Source of the DNA: Emticicia sp037153985
GTDB lineage: Bacteria > Bacteroidota > Bacteroidia > Cytophagales > Spirosomataceae
Length of the DNA stretch: 64,000 nt
NCBI RefSeq assembly: GCF_037153985.1
Contig: NZ_JBBAYI010000005.1
Location: forward strand, 248,001-312,000
Reading direction: 5' to 3'
Part shown: in pieces, positions 28,143 to 36,032 of the stretch
Layout: every line of letters begins with the position of its first letter
Numbering within the stretch: the stretch's first letter is position 1
Made by a program: the position numbers and the translations under genes
Notes under the pieces: generated by a model
The model's database searches: none
The model's input: only the letters and a program-made list of their open reading frames with translations
What the model was told of the DNA's origin: nothing

Positions 28143-29493
28143 AGTTATGCCAGTTTAAGTCCTGCAAATTTCCCAAAAACGGAATCCCCCCATAACGACC
28201 GCTTAAATATCCTTTCTGGATATCAATGGTTTTATGTTCTTTAAATGCACTCAGCGAATACATATCTGTGCTGCCTGTGTTGTCTTTTTCAGTAAACCAT
28301 ATTTCGTCTGTTCTGAAAATGGCTTGGTCGAGCAAGTTTGATTCATGAGTAGTAAATATCAGTTGCCCTTTTGTAAGCGTATCCATCGAGAATTTTTTTA
28401 TCAGTTCCCTTATCAGTAAAGGATGCAGGCTTCTTTCTATTTCATCAATCACAAAAACTCTTTTTTGGTTTACCAAATCATTAAAGGCTGGTACGAAATC
28501 CAGTAAACGAATAGTGCCGTCTGACTCCTCTTCTAAATCGAAAAAAACCGAGGTGTCATTACTTCCGGTATGTTCAATTTGTAGTGTTTTAACATATAGC
28601 TGGTTGTTTTCAGCAACCAGACTAATTTCATTTTGATTTGCTATATTGAAACGTGCCACTTTTTCCTGATTCTCTCTCAGTTGTTCAAATATTTCTTTAA
28701 AATCATTGATGTTATCTTTGCCGAAGAAATCTTCGGCTTTTTCGGTTTGCACTTTTACACCCTTTATGCCGATATTAAACGAGTGCATGATATTATTGGT
28801 GAAGATATTCAAAGCGGAATCTTGCTCCAGATGAATAGCCAAAGCACCGGGTTTAGAATGTGGGGCAATAATTGTTAAACCTTCCTCAAACCAGTTATAG
28901 GCCTTTTTTACAATTTGTAAATCTTTATTGTCTCGGTTGGCAAGCAACTTTATTACTGGCTTGTTAGGCCTCACAAACTCTTGTAATAAAACTTCCTTGA
29001 GAATTCTGTTTTTTTCCTGTTTTTCAAATTTTTCAGGGAAATTGATAGTAGTATTGCCTTCTTTATCAGTTTTTCTTTCAAATATGAGTGTGTCTCTTTT
29101 TGTTCCCAAGCCCGACTGGTACAATTCTTCTGTTAAAATAATTCCGTCTGATATCTCCACACCATAGTAAAAAGCAGTCTCTTCAAATATAAACTCAACT
29201 ACAATCAATTGCGGGGTGTCTGATTTGTTTTCCTGAAACTTGAATTGCCCGTTTTTTAATTTTGTAGGTATTTGCTCTTTAGTTACCAGATATTGTAACA
29301 TACCCAAACAATGCACCAGATTCGACTTCCCTGTGCCATTTGCACCATATATGGCAGATAGTTTGAGATACTCAAAATTCTGGAATTTATAAATATGGTC
29401 TTTAAGCGTACCAAGCCGAGTATTGGGCAATAAGTGAAATTCTCGTTGGAGTCCAAAAGATAATATATTGTTTATGGCAATTCTTACTAGCAT
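28126..29493 (-). CDS. AAA15/AAA_21-family ATPase, RloA/AbiLi-like
   Basis: A 455-residue SMC-like/OLD-type ATPase. The N-terminus (MLVRIAINNILSFG) is the usual first strand of this class. The Walker A is G50-A-N-G-T-G-K-S57. Further on are a signature-like ESDGT segment, a Walker B VFVIDEIERSLHP, and the switch strand IFTTHES. No TOPRIM nuclease domain is fused; that activity may come from the RloB partner encoded next. The two form a two-gene operon with a perfect palindrome at the transcription start. Defence role inferred from the pairing; the ATPase family itself is broad. Confidence 0.85.
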   Translation of the reverse strand: MLVRIAINNILSFGLQREFHLLPNTRLGTLKDHIYKFQNFEYLKLSAIYGANGTGKSNLVHCLGMLQYLVTKEQIPTKLKNGQFKFQENKSDTPQLIVVEFIFEETAFYYGVEISDGIILTEELYQSGLGTKRDTLIFERKTDKEGNTTINFPEKFEKQEKNRILKEVLLQEFVRPNKPVIKLLANRDNKDLQIVKKAYNWFEEGLTIIAPHSKPGALAIHLEQDSALNIFTNNIMHSFNIGIKGVKVQTEKAEDFFGKDNINDFKEIFEQLRENQEKVARFNIANQNEISLVAENNQLYVKTLQIEHTGSNDTSVFFDLEEESDGTIRLLDFVPAFNDLVNQKRVFVIDEIERSLHPLLIRELIKKFSMDTLTKGQLIFTTHESNLLDQAIFRTDEIWFTEKDNTGSTDMYSLSAFKEHKTIDIQKGYLSGRYGGIPFLGNLQDLNWHNYVTQE

Positions 29494-29495
29494 AG

Positions 29496-29510
29496 CGTGA
29501 AATTTTCACG
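29496..29510 (-). promoter_or_regulatory. Perfect palindrome at the RloA start, likely operator or RNA hairpin
   Basis: CGTGAAA-T-TTTCACG is a perfect inverted repeat ending 3 bases before the start codon and overlapping the predicted transcription start. It could bind a repressor or, as RNA, shield the start codon. Confidence 0.5.
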
Positions 29511-29539
29511 AAAATAGCACTTTTTTTCTGAGAATCAAA
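29509..29539 (-). promoter_or_regulatory. Candidate promoter of the RloA/RloB operon
   Basis: Minus strand: TTTG (29536-29539), 19 bases, TATTTTCG (29509-29516), one mismatch to TAnnTTTG. The start would fall inside the palindrome, leaving almost no leader. Confidence 0.5.
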
Positions 29540-29643
29540 CTTTGAGTTAGTTATATTGAAAGCATCACTGGTTTTCCAGAAAAAAATTCAGATTTATTAG
29601 CCGAGAACTGAAAACAATTGGCAGAATAATGCTGCTTTTTTCT

Positions 29644-29651
29644 TATTTTTG
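29644..29651 (+). promoter_or_regulatory. Candidate -7 box for the serine hydrolase
   Basis: TATTTTTG matches TAnnTTTG, 22 bases before the ATG; a TTG lies 23 bases upstream (29618-29620), slightly farther than usual. Confidence 0.45.
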
Positions 29652-29673
29652 GTCATAACCTAAACCAACGCTG

Positions 29674-31191
29674 ATGAAAAACATTGCCCTGTTATTACTC
29701 CTGCTGGTTTGCGCTCCGGCCATTGCACAAAACAAAAAAACAAAAGCCGTTGCCACGCCCGATACCCTTCAAAACCTTGATGCCTTTGTGAACAAAATGC
29801 TGGCCGAATGGAACGTGCCCGGCACAGCCCTTTGTATCGTAAAAAACGGTAAGCTGCTCTATGCCAAAGGCTATGGCGTAAAAGACCTTAAAACCAAAGC
29901 CCCTGTAACTAACCAGACGCTGTTTGGCATTGCCTCTTGCTCCAAATCATTTACGGCGGCTTGTCTGGCTATTCTGGCCGACGAAGGCAAGCTGGACTGG
30001 AACAAGCCCGTAAAAGACTATATGCCTGATTTTCAGTTGCATGACGAGTACGCCACCCGAACCCTCACAGCCCGCGACTTGGTTTCGCACCGTTCGGGGC
30101 TTCCGCGCCACGATTACCTGTGGGTGTCGGCCCCGCTGAACCGCAACGAGCTATTCGACCGCCTGAAATACCTGCCCCTCAACAAGCCTGTATATGCACA
30201 ATACCAATACAATAACCTTATGTACATGGCCGCTGGCGTGCTGATTGAGCGGCTGTCGGGCAAAAGCTGGGAGGCATTCGTGCGCGAGAAAATCCTCGAC
30301 CCTATCGGCATGAAAACAACCGCCCTGACCTACCCCGAAATGTTTAAAAATACCGACTACGCCCTTTCGTATGACGACGAAAAGAACCCCGAAAAAGAAG
30401 CCGGCTTTGATAGCAACGTAGATGCCATCGGGCCGGCTGGCGCAATAAAAGCCAACGTAAGCGAAATGGCCAACTGGCTTATGCTGCAACTCAATAAAGG
30501 CAAAGCAGGCGGTAAAGTAATTGTGTCAGAAAAAAACCTGAACGAAAACCACACGCCGTGGGCGGTAGTGCAACCCGCCGAGGCCAAGTATCCTGAACTG
30601 GGCTTTAGCACCTACGGCATGGGCTGGACACTCAACACTTACCGCGGGCATCAGCGGCGGCAGCATGGCGGTTCTATCGAAGGGTATCGCTCACAAATGA
30701 CCGTTTTCCCGAACGATAATCTGGCCGTTTTTATTACCACCAACACCGGAGCCGTAGGGTATAATTTTGTAAGTACCATTACCAATTATATTGCCGATAC
30801 GTATCTCGAAAAAAATATTATTGACTGGAACAGCCGTTTCAGGAAAGATTTTCTGGAAGCCAGAGAAAAAACAGCAAAAACCAAAGCCGAAAACGAAAAC
30901 CAACGGCAGAAAGATACCCACCCTACCCACGCACTGGCCAACTACGTGGGTGTGTACGAGCATCCGGCGTATGGCTCGCTCAACCTCATGCTCGATGCCG
31001 ATGCCCTCAAAGCGGAGTTCCATACCGAAAAAATTAGCCTGAGGCATTACCACTACGATATTTTTGAAGGACAGGGCGACTGGGAGGGAATCAAGTTTAA
31101 ATTCCTGATGAATGCCAAAGGAGACATTGACCGCGTTTCGCTCGAAATGCCCGCCGCCGCTATGGACATCGAAATGAAAAAGAAACAGTAG
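29674..31191 (+). CDS. Exported serine hydrolase of the beta-lactamase/class C (AmpC-like) family
   Basis: A 505-residue periplasmic protein. A signal peptide ends at AIAQ (residue 19). The catalytic SxxK is S88-C-S-K91 within the IASCSKSFTA segment, and the Tyr motif is YNN in QYQYNNLMYMAAG. The C-terminal 110 residues form a DUF3471-like domain (YVGVYEHPAYGSL). Family members include esterases, D-aminopeptidases and a few beta-lactamases, so resistance should not be assumed. The BlaI/BlaR pair follows, but a terminator and a separate promoter lie between, and no BlaI palindrome precedes this gene. Confidence 0.85.
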   Translation: MKNIALLLLLLVCAPAIAQNKKTKAVATPDTLQNLDAFVNKMLAEWNVPGTALCIVKNGKLLYAKGYGVKDLKTKAPVTNQTLFGIASCSKSFTAACLAILADEGKLDWNKPVKDYMPDFQLHDEYATRTLTARDLVSHRSGLPRHDYLWVSAPLNRNELFDRLKYLPLNKPVYAQYQYNNLMYMAAGVLIERLSGKSWEAFVREKILDPIGMKTTALTYPEMFKNTDYALSYDDEKNPEKEAGFDSNVDAIGPAGAIKANVSEMANWLMLQLNKGKAGGKVIVSEKNLNENHTPWAVVQPAEAKYPELGFSTYGMGWTLNTYRGHQRRQHGGSIEGYRSQMTVFPNDNLAVFITTNTGAVGYNFVSTITNYIADTYLEKNIIDWNSRFRKDFLEAREKTAKTKAENENQRQKDTHPTHALANYVGVYEHPAYGSLNLMLDADALKAEFHTEKISLRHYHYDIFEGQGDWEGIKFKFLMNAKGDIDRVSLEMPAAAMDIEMKKKQ

Positions 31192-31218
31192 GCTTCTGGC
31201 TCTTTATGCTTCTTTATA

Positions 31219-31243
31219 AAACGCTGTAAATCAGCGTTTTTTT
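31219..31243 (+). terminator. Rho-independent terminator after the serine hydrolase
   Basis: AAACGCTG, loop TAAAT, CAGCGTTT, then TTTT. It separates the hydrolase gene from the blaI-blaR operon. Confidence 0.8.
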
Positions 31244-31270
31244 GTTAAAATAAGTTAATTCGGTTTTATC

Positions 31271-31286
31271 TACGAAAATTTTCGTA
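31271..31286. promoter_or_regulatory. BlaI-type operator 1
   Basis: TACGAAAATTTTCGTA is a perfect 16-bp palindrome just upstream of the -33 box of blaI. It has TA-C/G-TA ends like known BlaI/MecI operators and is nearly identical to operator 2. Confidence 0.75.
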
Positions 31287-31292
31287 ATAAAA

Positions 31293-31325
31293 TTTGGAAG
31301 TAATATTTTTTTTCTACTACATTTG
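31293..31325 (+). promoter_or_regulatory. Promoter of the blaI-blaR operon
   Basis: TTTG (31293-31296), 21-base spacer, TACATTTG (31318-31325): an exact Bacteroidota promoter, sandwiched between the two operators. Start expected near 31332, inside operator 2. Confidence 0.8.
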
Positions 31326-31326
31326 T

Positions 31327-31342
31327 TACGAAATATTTCGTA
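31327..31342. promoter_or_regulatory. BlaI-type operator 2
   Basis: TACGAAATATTTCGTA, a perfect 16-bp palindrome one base after the -7 box and covering the transcription start. Its centre is 56 bases from that of operator 1. Confidence 0.75.
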
Positions 31343-31386
31343 GATGTTCTGCTCAGATAATCTGATACAATTAAAGTTTAATAATT

Positions 31387-31773
31387 ATGGAAAAGCATAC
31401 GCCTATAAAACCCACGGAGTCGGAGCTTGAAATCTTGCAGATTTTATGGGCTTTAGGAAAAGCCACCGTCAGGCAAGTAAACGATGAGTTATCGAAAACC
31501 CGCGAGGTTGGTTATACAACTACCCTCAAGCTCATGCAGATTATGTTTGAAAAACAACTCGTAAGCCGTACCGACGAAGGCCGCTACCATGTGTACGAGG
31601 CCGTCGTAAGCGAAGAATCGACCCAGCATTTGCTGCTCGACAAGTTCATTGATGCCACCTTTCGGGGGTCGGCCACCAAAATGGTAATGCAGGCACTCGG
31701 CAACCAGCAGGTGAGCAAACAGGAACTCGACGAAATCAGGAAGCTGCTCGATAACATTGAAAAAGCACAGTAA
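31387..31773 (+). CDS. BlaI/MecI/CopY-family repressor
   Basis: A 128-residue winged-helix repressor. The N-terminal PTESELEILQILWALGKATVRQVNDEL and the GYTTTLKLMQIMFEK recognition region are the family pattern, and the helical tail is the dimerisation part. Such repressors bind TA-rich dyads and are cut by a BlaR1/MecR1-type protease when a signal arrives. Two perfect palindromes flank its promoter, so it very likely represses itself and the next gene, 39 bases downstream. Confidence 0.92.
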   Translation: MEKHTPIKPTESELEILQILWALGKATVRQVNDELSKTREVGYTTTLKLMQIMFEKQLVSRTDEGRYHVYEAVVSEESTQHLLLDKFIDATFRGSATKMVMQALGNQQVSKQELDEIRKLLDNIEKAQ

Positions 31774-31812
31774 GCTATTACTAAAAATCTTAAAACTGTT
31801 TTATTAAAAATT

Positions 31813-34191
31813 ATGAAAAAGCTATTTGACTTTACTACCGGAATGAATCTTTCTGAAAACCTGAGTTCTGCGCTAGGCTGGACCCTCATCCACTCGTTGT
31901 GGCAGGGGGTAGTAATTGTGCTGGCATTCAGTGTGTTACGTTATTTTTTCAAGAGTTCTCATGCCCGTTACTGGCAGGGTATCGGGGCTTTAGGCTTGCA
32001 GTTTGTGGGGGCCGTAGCTACCTTCCTGCTAGTATACGAACCCGCCGAAAAATCACTGGCCGACAAACCCAAATTTATGCCCTTGTTTATGCAGAACACA
32101 GCCACCAACCTCGACACCGTGTCGGTATTTGCTGCGGGCAAGTTGTCGTTCATACAACAGGTAGAGTTGTTTCTGCAACGTAACCTCGACACCATCGTGT
32201 TGTTCTGGGTGATTGGGGCAAGCATTTTGCTGATTCGGTTGGTTATTGGCTTTGTGTATGTGCAAAAACTGAAAGTACAACAGGTGAATCCGGTTGCGCA
32301 GGAGGTTCAGGCTTTAATGCAACGCCTGCAAGCCAGAATCAACCTCAATAAGCCCATCAGATTACTGGAGTCGGCCAGAGCCGCCGTACCGATGACAATC
32401 GGCTGGATAAAACCCATCATTCTTTTGCCTGTGGGTATTATGGCAGGCCTAACCACTACCCAGCTTGAGGCCGTTCTGGCCCACGAGCTAGCCCACATTA
32501 AACGTTACGACTACCTCATTAATATATTCCAGAGTGTGGTCGAAATCCTGTTCTTCTATCATCCTGCTACGTGGTTTATCTCGGCGCAGGTGCGCGACGA
32601 ACGCGAAAACTGCTGTGATGATTTCGCCGTGAACGTCTGTGGCGACAGGCTCGTGCTGGCCAAAGCACTTACGCAAGTGGCTACGTATCAGCATCAGCCA
32701 CGGCTGGCGATGGCCTTCGGCGCAAAACGCCAGACTTTCATGGACAGAATCAAGCGCATTGTTGGTATCAACGACTCAAAACCTATGAGTTATAGCAACT
32801 GGGCAGTATTTGTCGGGATGATTCTGGTGGTAGCAGTAGGAATTGCCTACGGGCAAGAAAGAGTTGCCAAAAACGAGCAGCAAAAAGCCAACAAACTCAG
32901 AGCCGCTCAAAAGCAGTATGATTTCTACTTTTTTGAAAAAGATAAAAAGAACGTAGGCGTATATAAAAATCAGGCAGGCGAAATTGTAAAAGTACTCGTT
33001 GATGGCAAAGAACTGAAAGGCGAAGCGTTTACCCAGATGAAAGACTTCGCGCTTGATTTCCTGAATACCAAAGGGGCCAACTTTGCCGTAGTGCCGGGCA
33101 TAGTTGAGCAGGAAATGGAAGACGTAAAAGCACAGTTTTTCTTTAACCCTACCTATGTGGGCGATACCTCAAAACTGGAGGTAGTAGAGCGGGAAATGGA
33201 GCAACTCGGAAAAGAAATGGAAAAATACAGTCAGGAAATAGACAAACAAAGCAAGTTGATTGAGGATAAATACGGCAAGGTTATGGAACGCCACGACAAA
33301 GAAATGGAACTCGTTTACAGCAAGATGCGCGCCCCACAAAGAAAAATAGAGGGTATTGCCATTGAAATGCAGGAGTTGAGGTTGTCTATGCAAAAACTGG
33401 AATACCAGTATCGTGACAGCAAAATGCCTGCCGAGGCCGAACAAAAAATGCGTAATTTCGAGAAAAAAGAGCGCGAACTTGAAAACCAGATGAGGCTAGC
33501 CGAAGAAGATATGCACAAGGTAGAAGCCGAAATGTTAGCCGTTCAGCAAAAAATGCAGCGTTTGCAAAACCCCATGGACAGTATGCACAGATCCATGGAA
33601 CGCTACCACCGACCTATGGACAGCCTGGGGCGTTTGATGGAAGAAAAAGGAAAAATAATTGAAAAACTGGCCAGAGAAGAAGAAGCCCGTTTCAAGAAAG
33701 AACTAGGCGAACTATCGGAAATACTACTCAAAGATGGCCTCATTAAAGACAAAAAAGATTTTGAAATACGCCTGAAAGGTGAAAAACTCTTGATAAACCT
33801 TGAGCCGCAGCCACAGGCGGTGTATCAGAAAGTATGGGGCTGGATAAACAAAACATGGGGTAGCCGCCTGCGAAACATGAAAGATAAAAACTTCATGATT
33901 GAAGTACACGGCGAGCATATCAGTATCAGTACCTACGGCGAAGACGGTTCTATTAACCACCACATGGGGGCTTTGTTGCCACCTGTTCCGCCTGTATCAC
34001 CCGTATCGCCGGCATCTCCCTTATCACCAGCATCACCAATGGCTGCGCCTGTTCCGCCTGTGCGGGTAGCAAGCCATAGTGTTTCGGCGGTAGTAGCACC
34101 AATGCCTCCAACACCAAAGGTATACGTTACACCGCTTTCAGTACCTAAACCTGCCATAGCCCCGAAACCACCCAGAGCATTTTTTTATTAA
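31813..34191 (+). CDS. BlaR1/MecR1-like M56 metallopeptidase with coiled-coil and proline-rich tail
   Basis: A 792-residue membrane protease. N-terminal helices (for example about 20-45, 55-75 and 127-150) enclose the M56 domain. The zinc motif is H224-E-L-A-H228, with an acidic third-ligand region (DERENCCDD) about 35 residues later. A further membrane helix at about 328-346 leads into a long charged segment, with heptad-like Glu/Lys/Met-rich coiled coil about 440-660, and a Pro/Ser/Val-rich end (about 715-792). The penicillin-binding sensor domain of true BlaR1 is absent, so the signal is unlikely to be a beta-lactam bound covalently. Expected job: cleave the BlaI repressor encoded just upstream. 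Confidence 0.85.
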   Translation: MKKLFDFTTGMNLSENLSSALGWTLIHSLWQGVVIVLAFSVLRYFFKSSHARYWQGIGALGLQFVGAVATFLLVYEPAEKSLADKPKFMPLFMQNTATNLDTVSVFAAGKLSFIQQVELFLQRNLDTIVLFWVIGASILLIRLVIGFVYVQKLKVQQVNPVAQEVQALMQRLQARINLNKPIRLLESARAAVPMTIGWIKPIILLPVGIMAGLTTTQLEAVLAHELAHIKRYDYLINIFQSVVEILFFYHPATWFISAQVRDERENCCDDFAVNVCGDRLVLAKALTQVATYQHQPRLAMAFGAKRQTFMDRIKRIVGINDSKPMSYSNWAVFVGMILVVAVGIAYGQERVAKNEQQKANKLRAAQKQYDFYFFEKDKKNVGVYKNQAGEIVKVLVDGKELKGEAFTQMKDFALDFLNTKGANFAVVPGIVEQEMEDVKAQFFFNPTYVGDTSKLEVVEREMEQLGKEMEKYSQEIDKQSKLIEDKYGKVMERHDKEMELVYSKMRAPQRKIEGIAIEMQELRLSMQKLEYQYRDSKMPAEAEQKMRNFEKKERELENQMRLAEEDMHKVEAEMLAVQQKMQRLQNPMDSMHRSMERYHRPMDSLGRLMEEKGKIIEKLAREEEARFKKELGELSEILLKDGLIKDKKDFEIRLKGEKLLINLEPQPQAVYQKVWGWINKTWGSRLRNMKDKNFMIEVHGEHISISTYGEDGSINHHMGALLPPVPPVSPVSPASPLSPASPMAAPVPPVRVASHSVSAVVAPMPPTPKVYVTPLSVPKPAIAPKPPRAFFY

Positions 34192-34222
34192 AATAAACGC
34201 TTCGGTTTCAGAACATGATACA

Positions 34223-34259
34223 AAAGCGGCTGCTTCAAACACTTTGAGGCAGCCGCTTT
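34223..34259. terminator. Bidirectional terminator between blaR and the aldo/keto reductase
   Basis: AAAGCGGCTGC and GCAGCCGCTTT with extra TCAAA/TTTGA pairing give a stem of about 17 bp with a very short loop. It lies between two convergent genes. Confidence 0.75.
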
Positions 34260-34292
34260 ATTGTTACAGCCGTTTTATTGGCAATGTGGTTG

Positions 34293-35282
34293 TTATCGGT
34301 TCAGTGCCTGCATACTTGCAGCAGGGTAGCGGTCGCCGGCAGCCACGTTTTTAGGGGCAAGATTATTGATTTCGGCTAGTTCCTGCGCCGAAAGCGTCAG
34401 GTCAGCGGCGGCTATGTTTTCTTCCAGATACTTCACACGCTTAGTGCCGGGAATCGGCACAATGTCGTCGCCCTGAGCCATTACCCATGCCAAAGCCAGT
34501 TGCGAGGTAGTACAACCTTTTTCGTTAGCCAATTGCTTGATTTTATCTACAAGCCGGAGGTTTTTCTCAAAGTTTTCTCCCTGAAAACGTGGCGACATCC
34601 GCCTGAAATCGTTCGGGGCTAGGTCGTCAAAGGTTTTAATTTCTCCCGTCAGGAATCCCCTGCCTAAAGGGCTGTATGGCACAAAGCCAATGCCTAGTTC
34701 GCGGCAGGTCGGAATAATCTCGTCTTCCGGCTCGCGTGACCACAGCGAGTACTCCGTTTGCAAGGCACTCACCGGATGCACCGCCATAGCCTTACGAAGT
34801 GTAGCCGGCGATGCCTCCGACAAACCAATGTAGCGCACTTTTCCGGCCTTCACCAAATCGGCCATTGCGCCCACGGTTTCTTCAATAGGCACTTGGGGGT
34901 CAACACGGTGCAGGTAATATAAATCAATGGTATCAATACCCAGCCGTTGCAGGCTGTCGTCACAGGCTTTTTTACAATACTCGGCCGAGCCATTAAACCC
35001 GCGCACGGTAGGGTCGGTTGCGCTTCTGACAATCCCGAATTTGGTAGCCAGCACCACCTCGTTGCGGCGGTCTTTCAGTACCTTGCTCAGCAGAATTTCG
35101 TTCTTGAATGGCCCGTACATATCGGCGGTGTCGAGCAGGTTTATGCCCGCATCAATGGCCCGATGAATGGTTCGTAATGATTCGGCCTCATCGGTATCGC
35201 CATAAAATTCCGACATACCCATGCAGCCCAAGCCCATTTGAGAGGTTACAAGCCCCTGATTTCCTAGTTTGCGTTGTTTCAT
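34293..35282 (-). CDS. Aldo/keto reductase
   Basis: A 329-residue NADPH-dependent (beta/alpha)8 reductase. The catalytic tetrad can be placed: D and Y in DTADMYGP, K in LATKFG, and H in YYLHRVDP. The C-terminal PIPGTKRVKYLEEN is the cofactor-binding loop. It is closest to the YajO/IolS-like stress AKRs that reduce aldehydes; no specific substrate can be given. Single gene, convergent with blaR. Confidence 0.9.
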   Translation of the reverse strand: MKQRKLGNQGLVTSQMGLGCMGMSEFYGDTDEAESLRTIHRAIDAGINLLDTADMYGPFKNEILLSKVLKDRRNEVVLATKFGIVRSATDPTVRGFNGSAEYCKKACDDSLQRLGIDTIDLYYLHRVDPQVPIEETVGAMADLVKAGKVRYIGLSEASPATLRKAMAVHPVSALQTEYSLWSREPEDEIIPTCRELGIGFVPYSPLGRGFLTGEIKTFDDLAPNDFRRMSPRFQGENFEKNLRLVDKIKQLANEKGCTTSQLALAWVMAQGDDIVPIPGTKRVKYLEENIAAADLTLSAQELAEINNLAPKNVAAGDRYPAASMQALNR

Positions 35283-35555
35283 TTTTTAATGGAGTTGAAG
35301 TGAAAGAAATACCAACAGAGCATTATCAGGCGAAGCATATATCTTTCAGAAAAAAGATGCAGCGGGCAAATACCGCCTGCGGTGGGCTACTTCACAACGG
35401 GTATAATACTCGTCTCTTTAAATAAATAACAGTCGGGCGCAAAGCGTAAGTTCAGGGTTAATAAAATTTAATCTGTACCTATCAGGCAAAACAGGTATAA
35501 ATGCTTGTTTTTGAAAACAGGTAATAATGCGCTTATGGTTAAACAAGAGCTTACC

Positions 35556-35752
35556 TACCTTTGTACACAACAAAGCTGGCAAGGCAAAACCAGACTCAAA
35601 AAAATGCCCTTAAATGAATTATATTGAAAGCACCTTGATTGAACCCAAAAACTGAAAAATAACTCTAGTGTATTTTCCCAAAAAGTTACCTTTAACATTG
35701 CTTGAAAAATAGTAAAACAAAACCCCATCAGGTTATTAATCTGATGGGGTTT
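35556..35752 (+). ncRNA. Candidate small RNA between a -7 box and an orphan terminator
   Basis: TACCTTTG (35556-35563) matches the -7 consensus, and about 160 bases later AAACCCCATCAG/CTGATGGGGTTT (35720-35752) forms a 12-bp terminator stem. Only tiny ORFs lie between them. No clean -33 box is present, and the hairpin could equally end a minus-strand transcript, where the T-run is better. Speculative. Confidence 0.3.
35720..35752. terminator. Orphan rho-independent terminator
   Basis: Perfect 12-bp arms, 9-base loop, and T-rich flanks on both strands. No annotated gene ends here. Confidence 0.7.
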
Positions 35753-35957
35753 ATTGTATATATACAGTTGCTACAAAAGCTATATGCTATTTCAGGCTAG
35801 TTGTAGTTTGGGCAAACTAGATAAACACTACTTTGAAGTTAAAAAATGTGAATCAAGTAACTAAGCGCGTAAAGAAAAAATAAGATTTGAAAACTTTATA
35901 GTTTAATAAATCGGTAAAAAAAAAAGATTGGTTTAGTACAAATCAATCGTATATACG

Positions 35958-35965
35958 TATATTTG
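35958..35965 (+). promoter_or_regulatory. Candidate -7 box for the DUF262 gene
   Basis: TATATTTG matches TAnnTTTG; a TTTA lies 22 bases upstream. Leader about 60 bases. Confidence 0.45.
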
Positions 35966-36032
35966 AAAAGTTAATAAGCAATATAAAAACTAATAACTTT
36001 TTTCTGTGCTAACAATATTATAAATTAACTAT

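Larger units (their letters stand above)
35283..36032. other. 750-base intergenic region with an orphan transcript signal
   Basis: No ORF of credible length. It holds a -7-like box at 35556-35563, an isolated strong hairpin terminator at 35720-35752, and the DUF262 promoter near 35958. From about 35590 rightward the base composition becomes clearly AT-rich. The stretch between the first box and the terminator may encode a small RNA. Confidence 0.6.

Noticed and set aside
29674..34191. Beta-lactam resistance operon (hydrolase + BlaI + BlaR)
   Set aside because: The hydrolase belongs to a broad esterase/peptidase family, is separated from blaI by a terminator, lacks the BlaI palindrome, and the BlaR-like protein has no penicillin-binding sensor.
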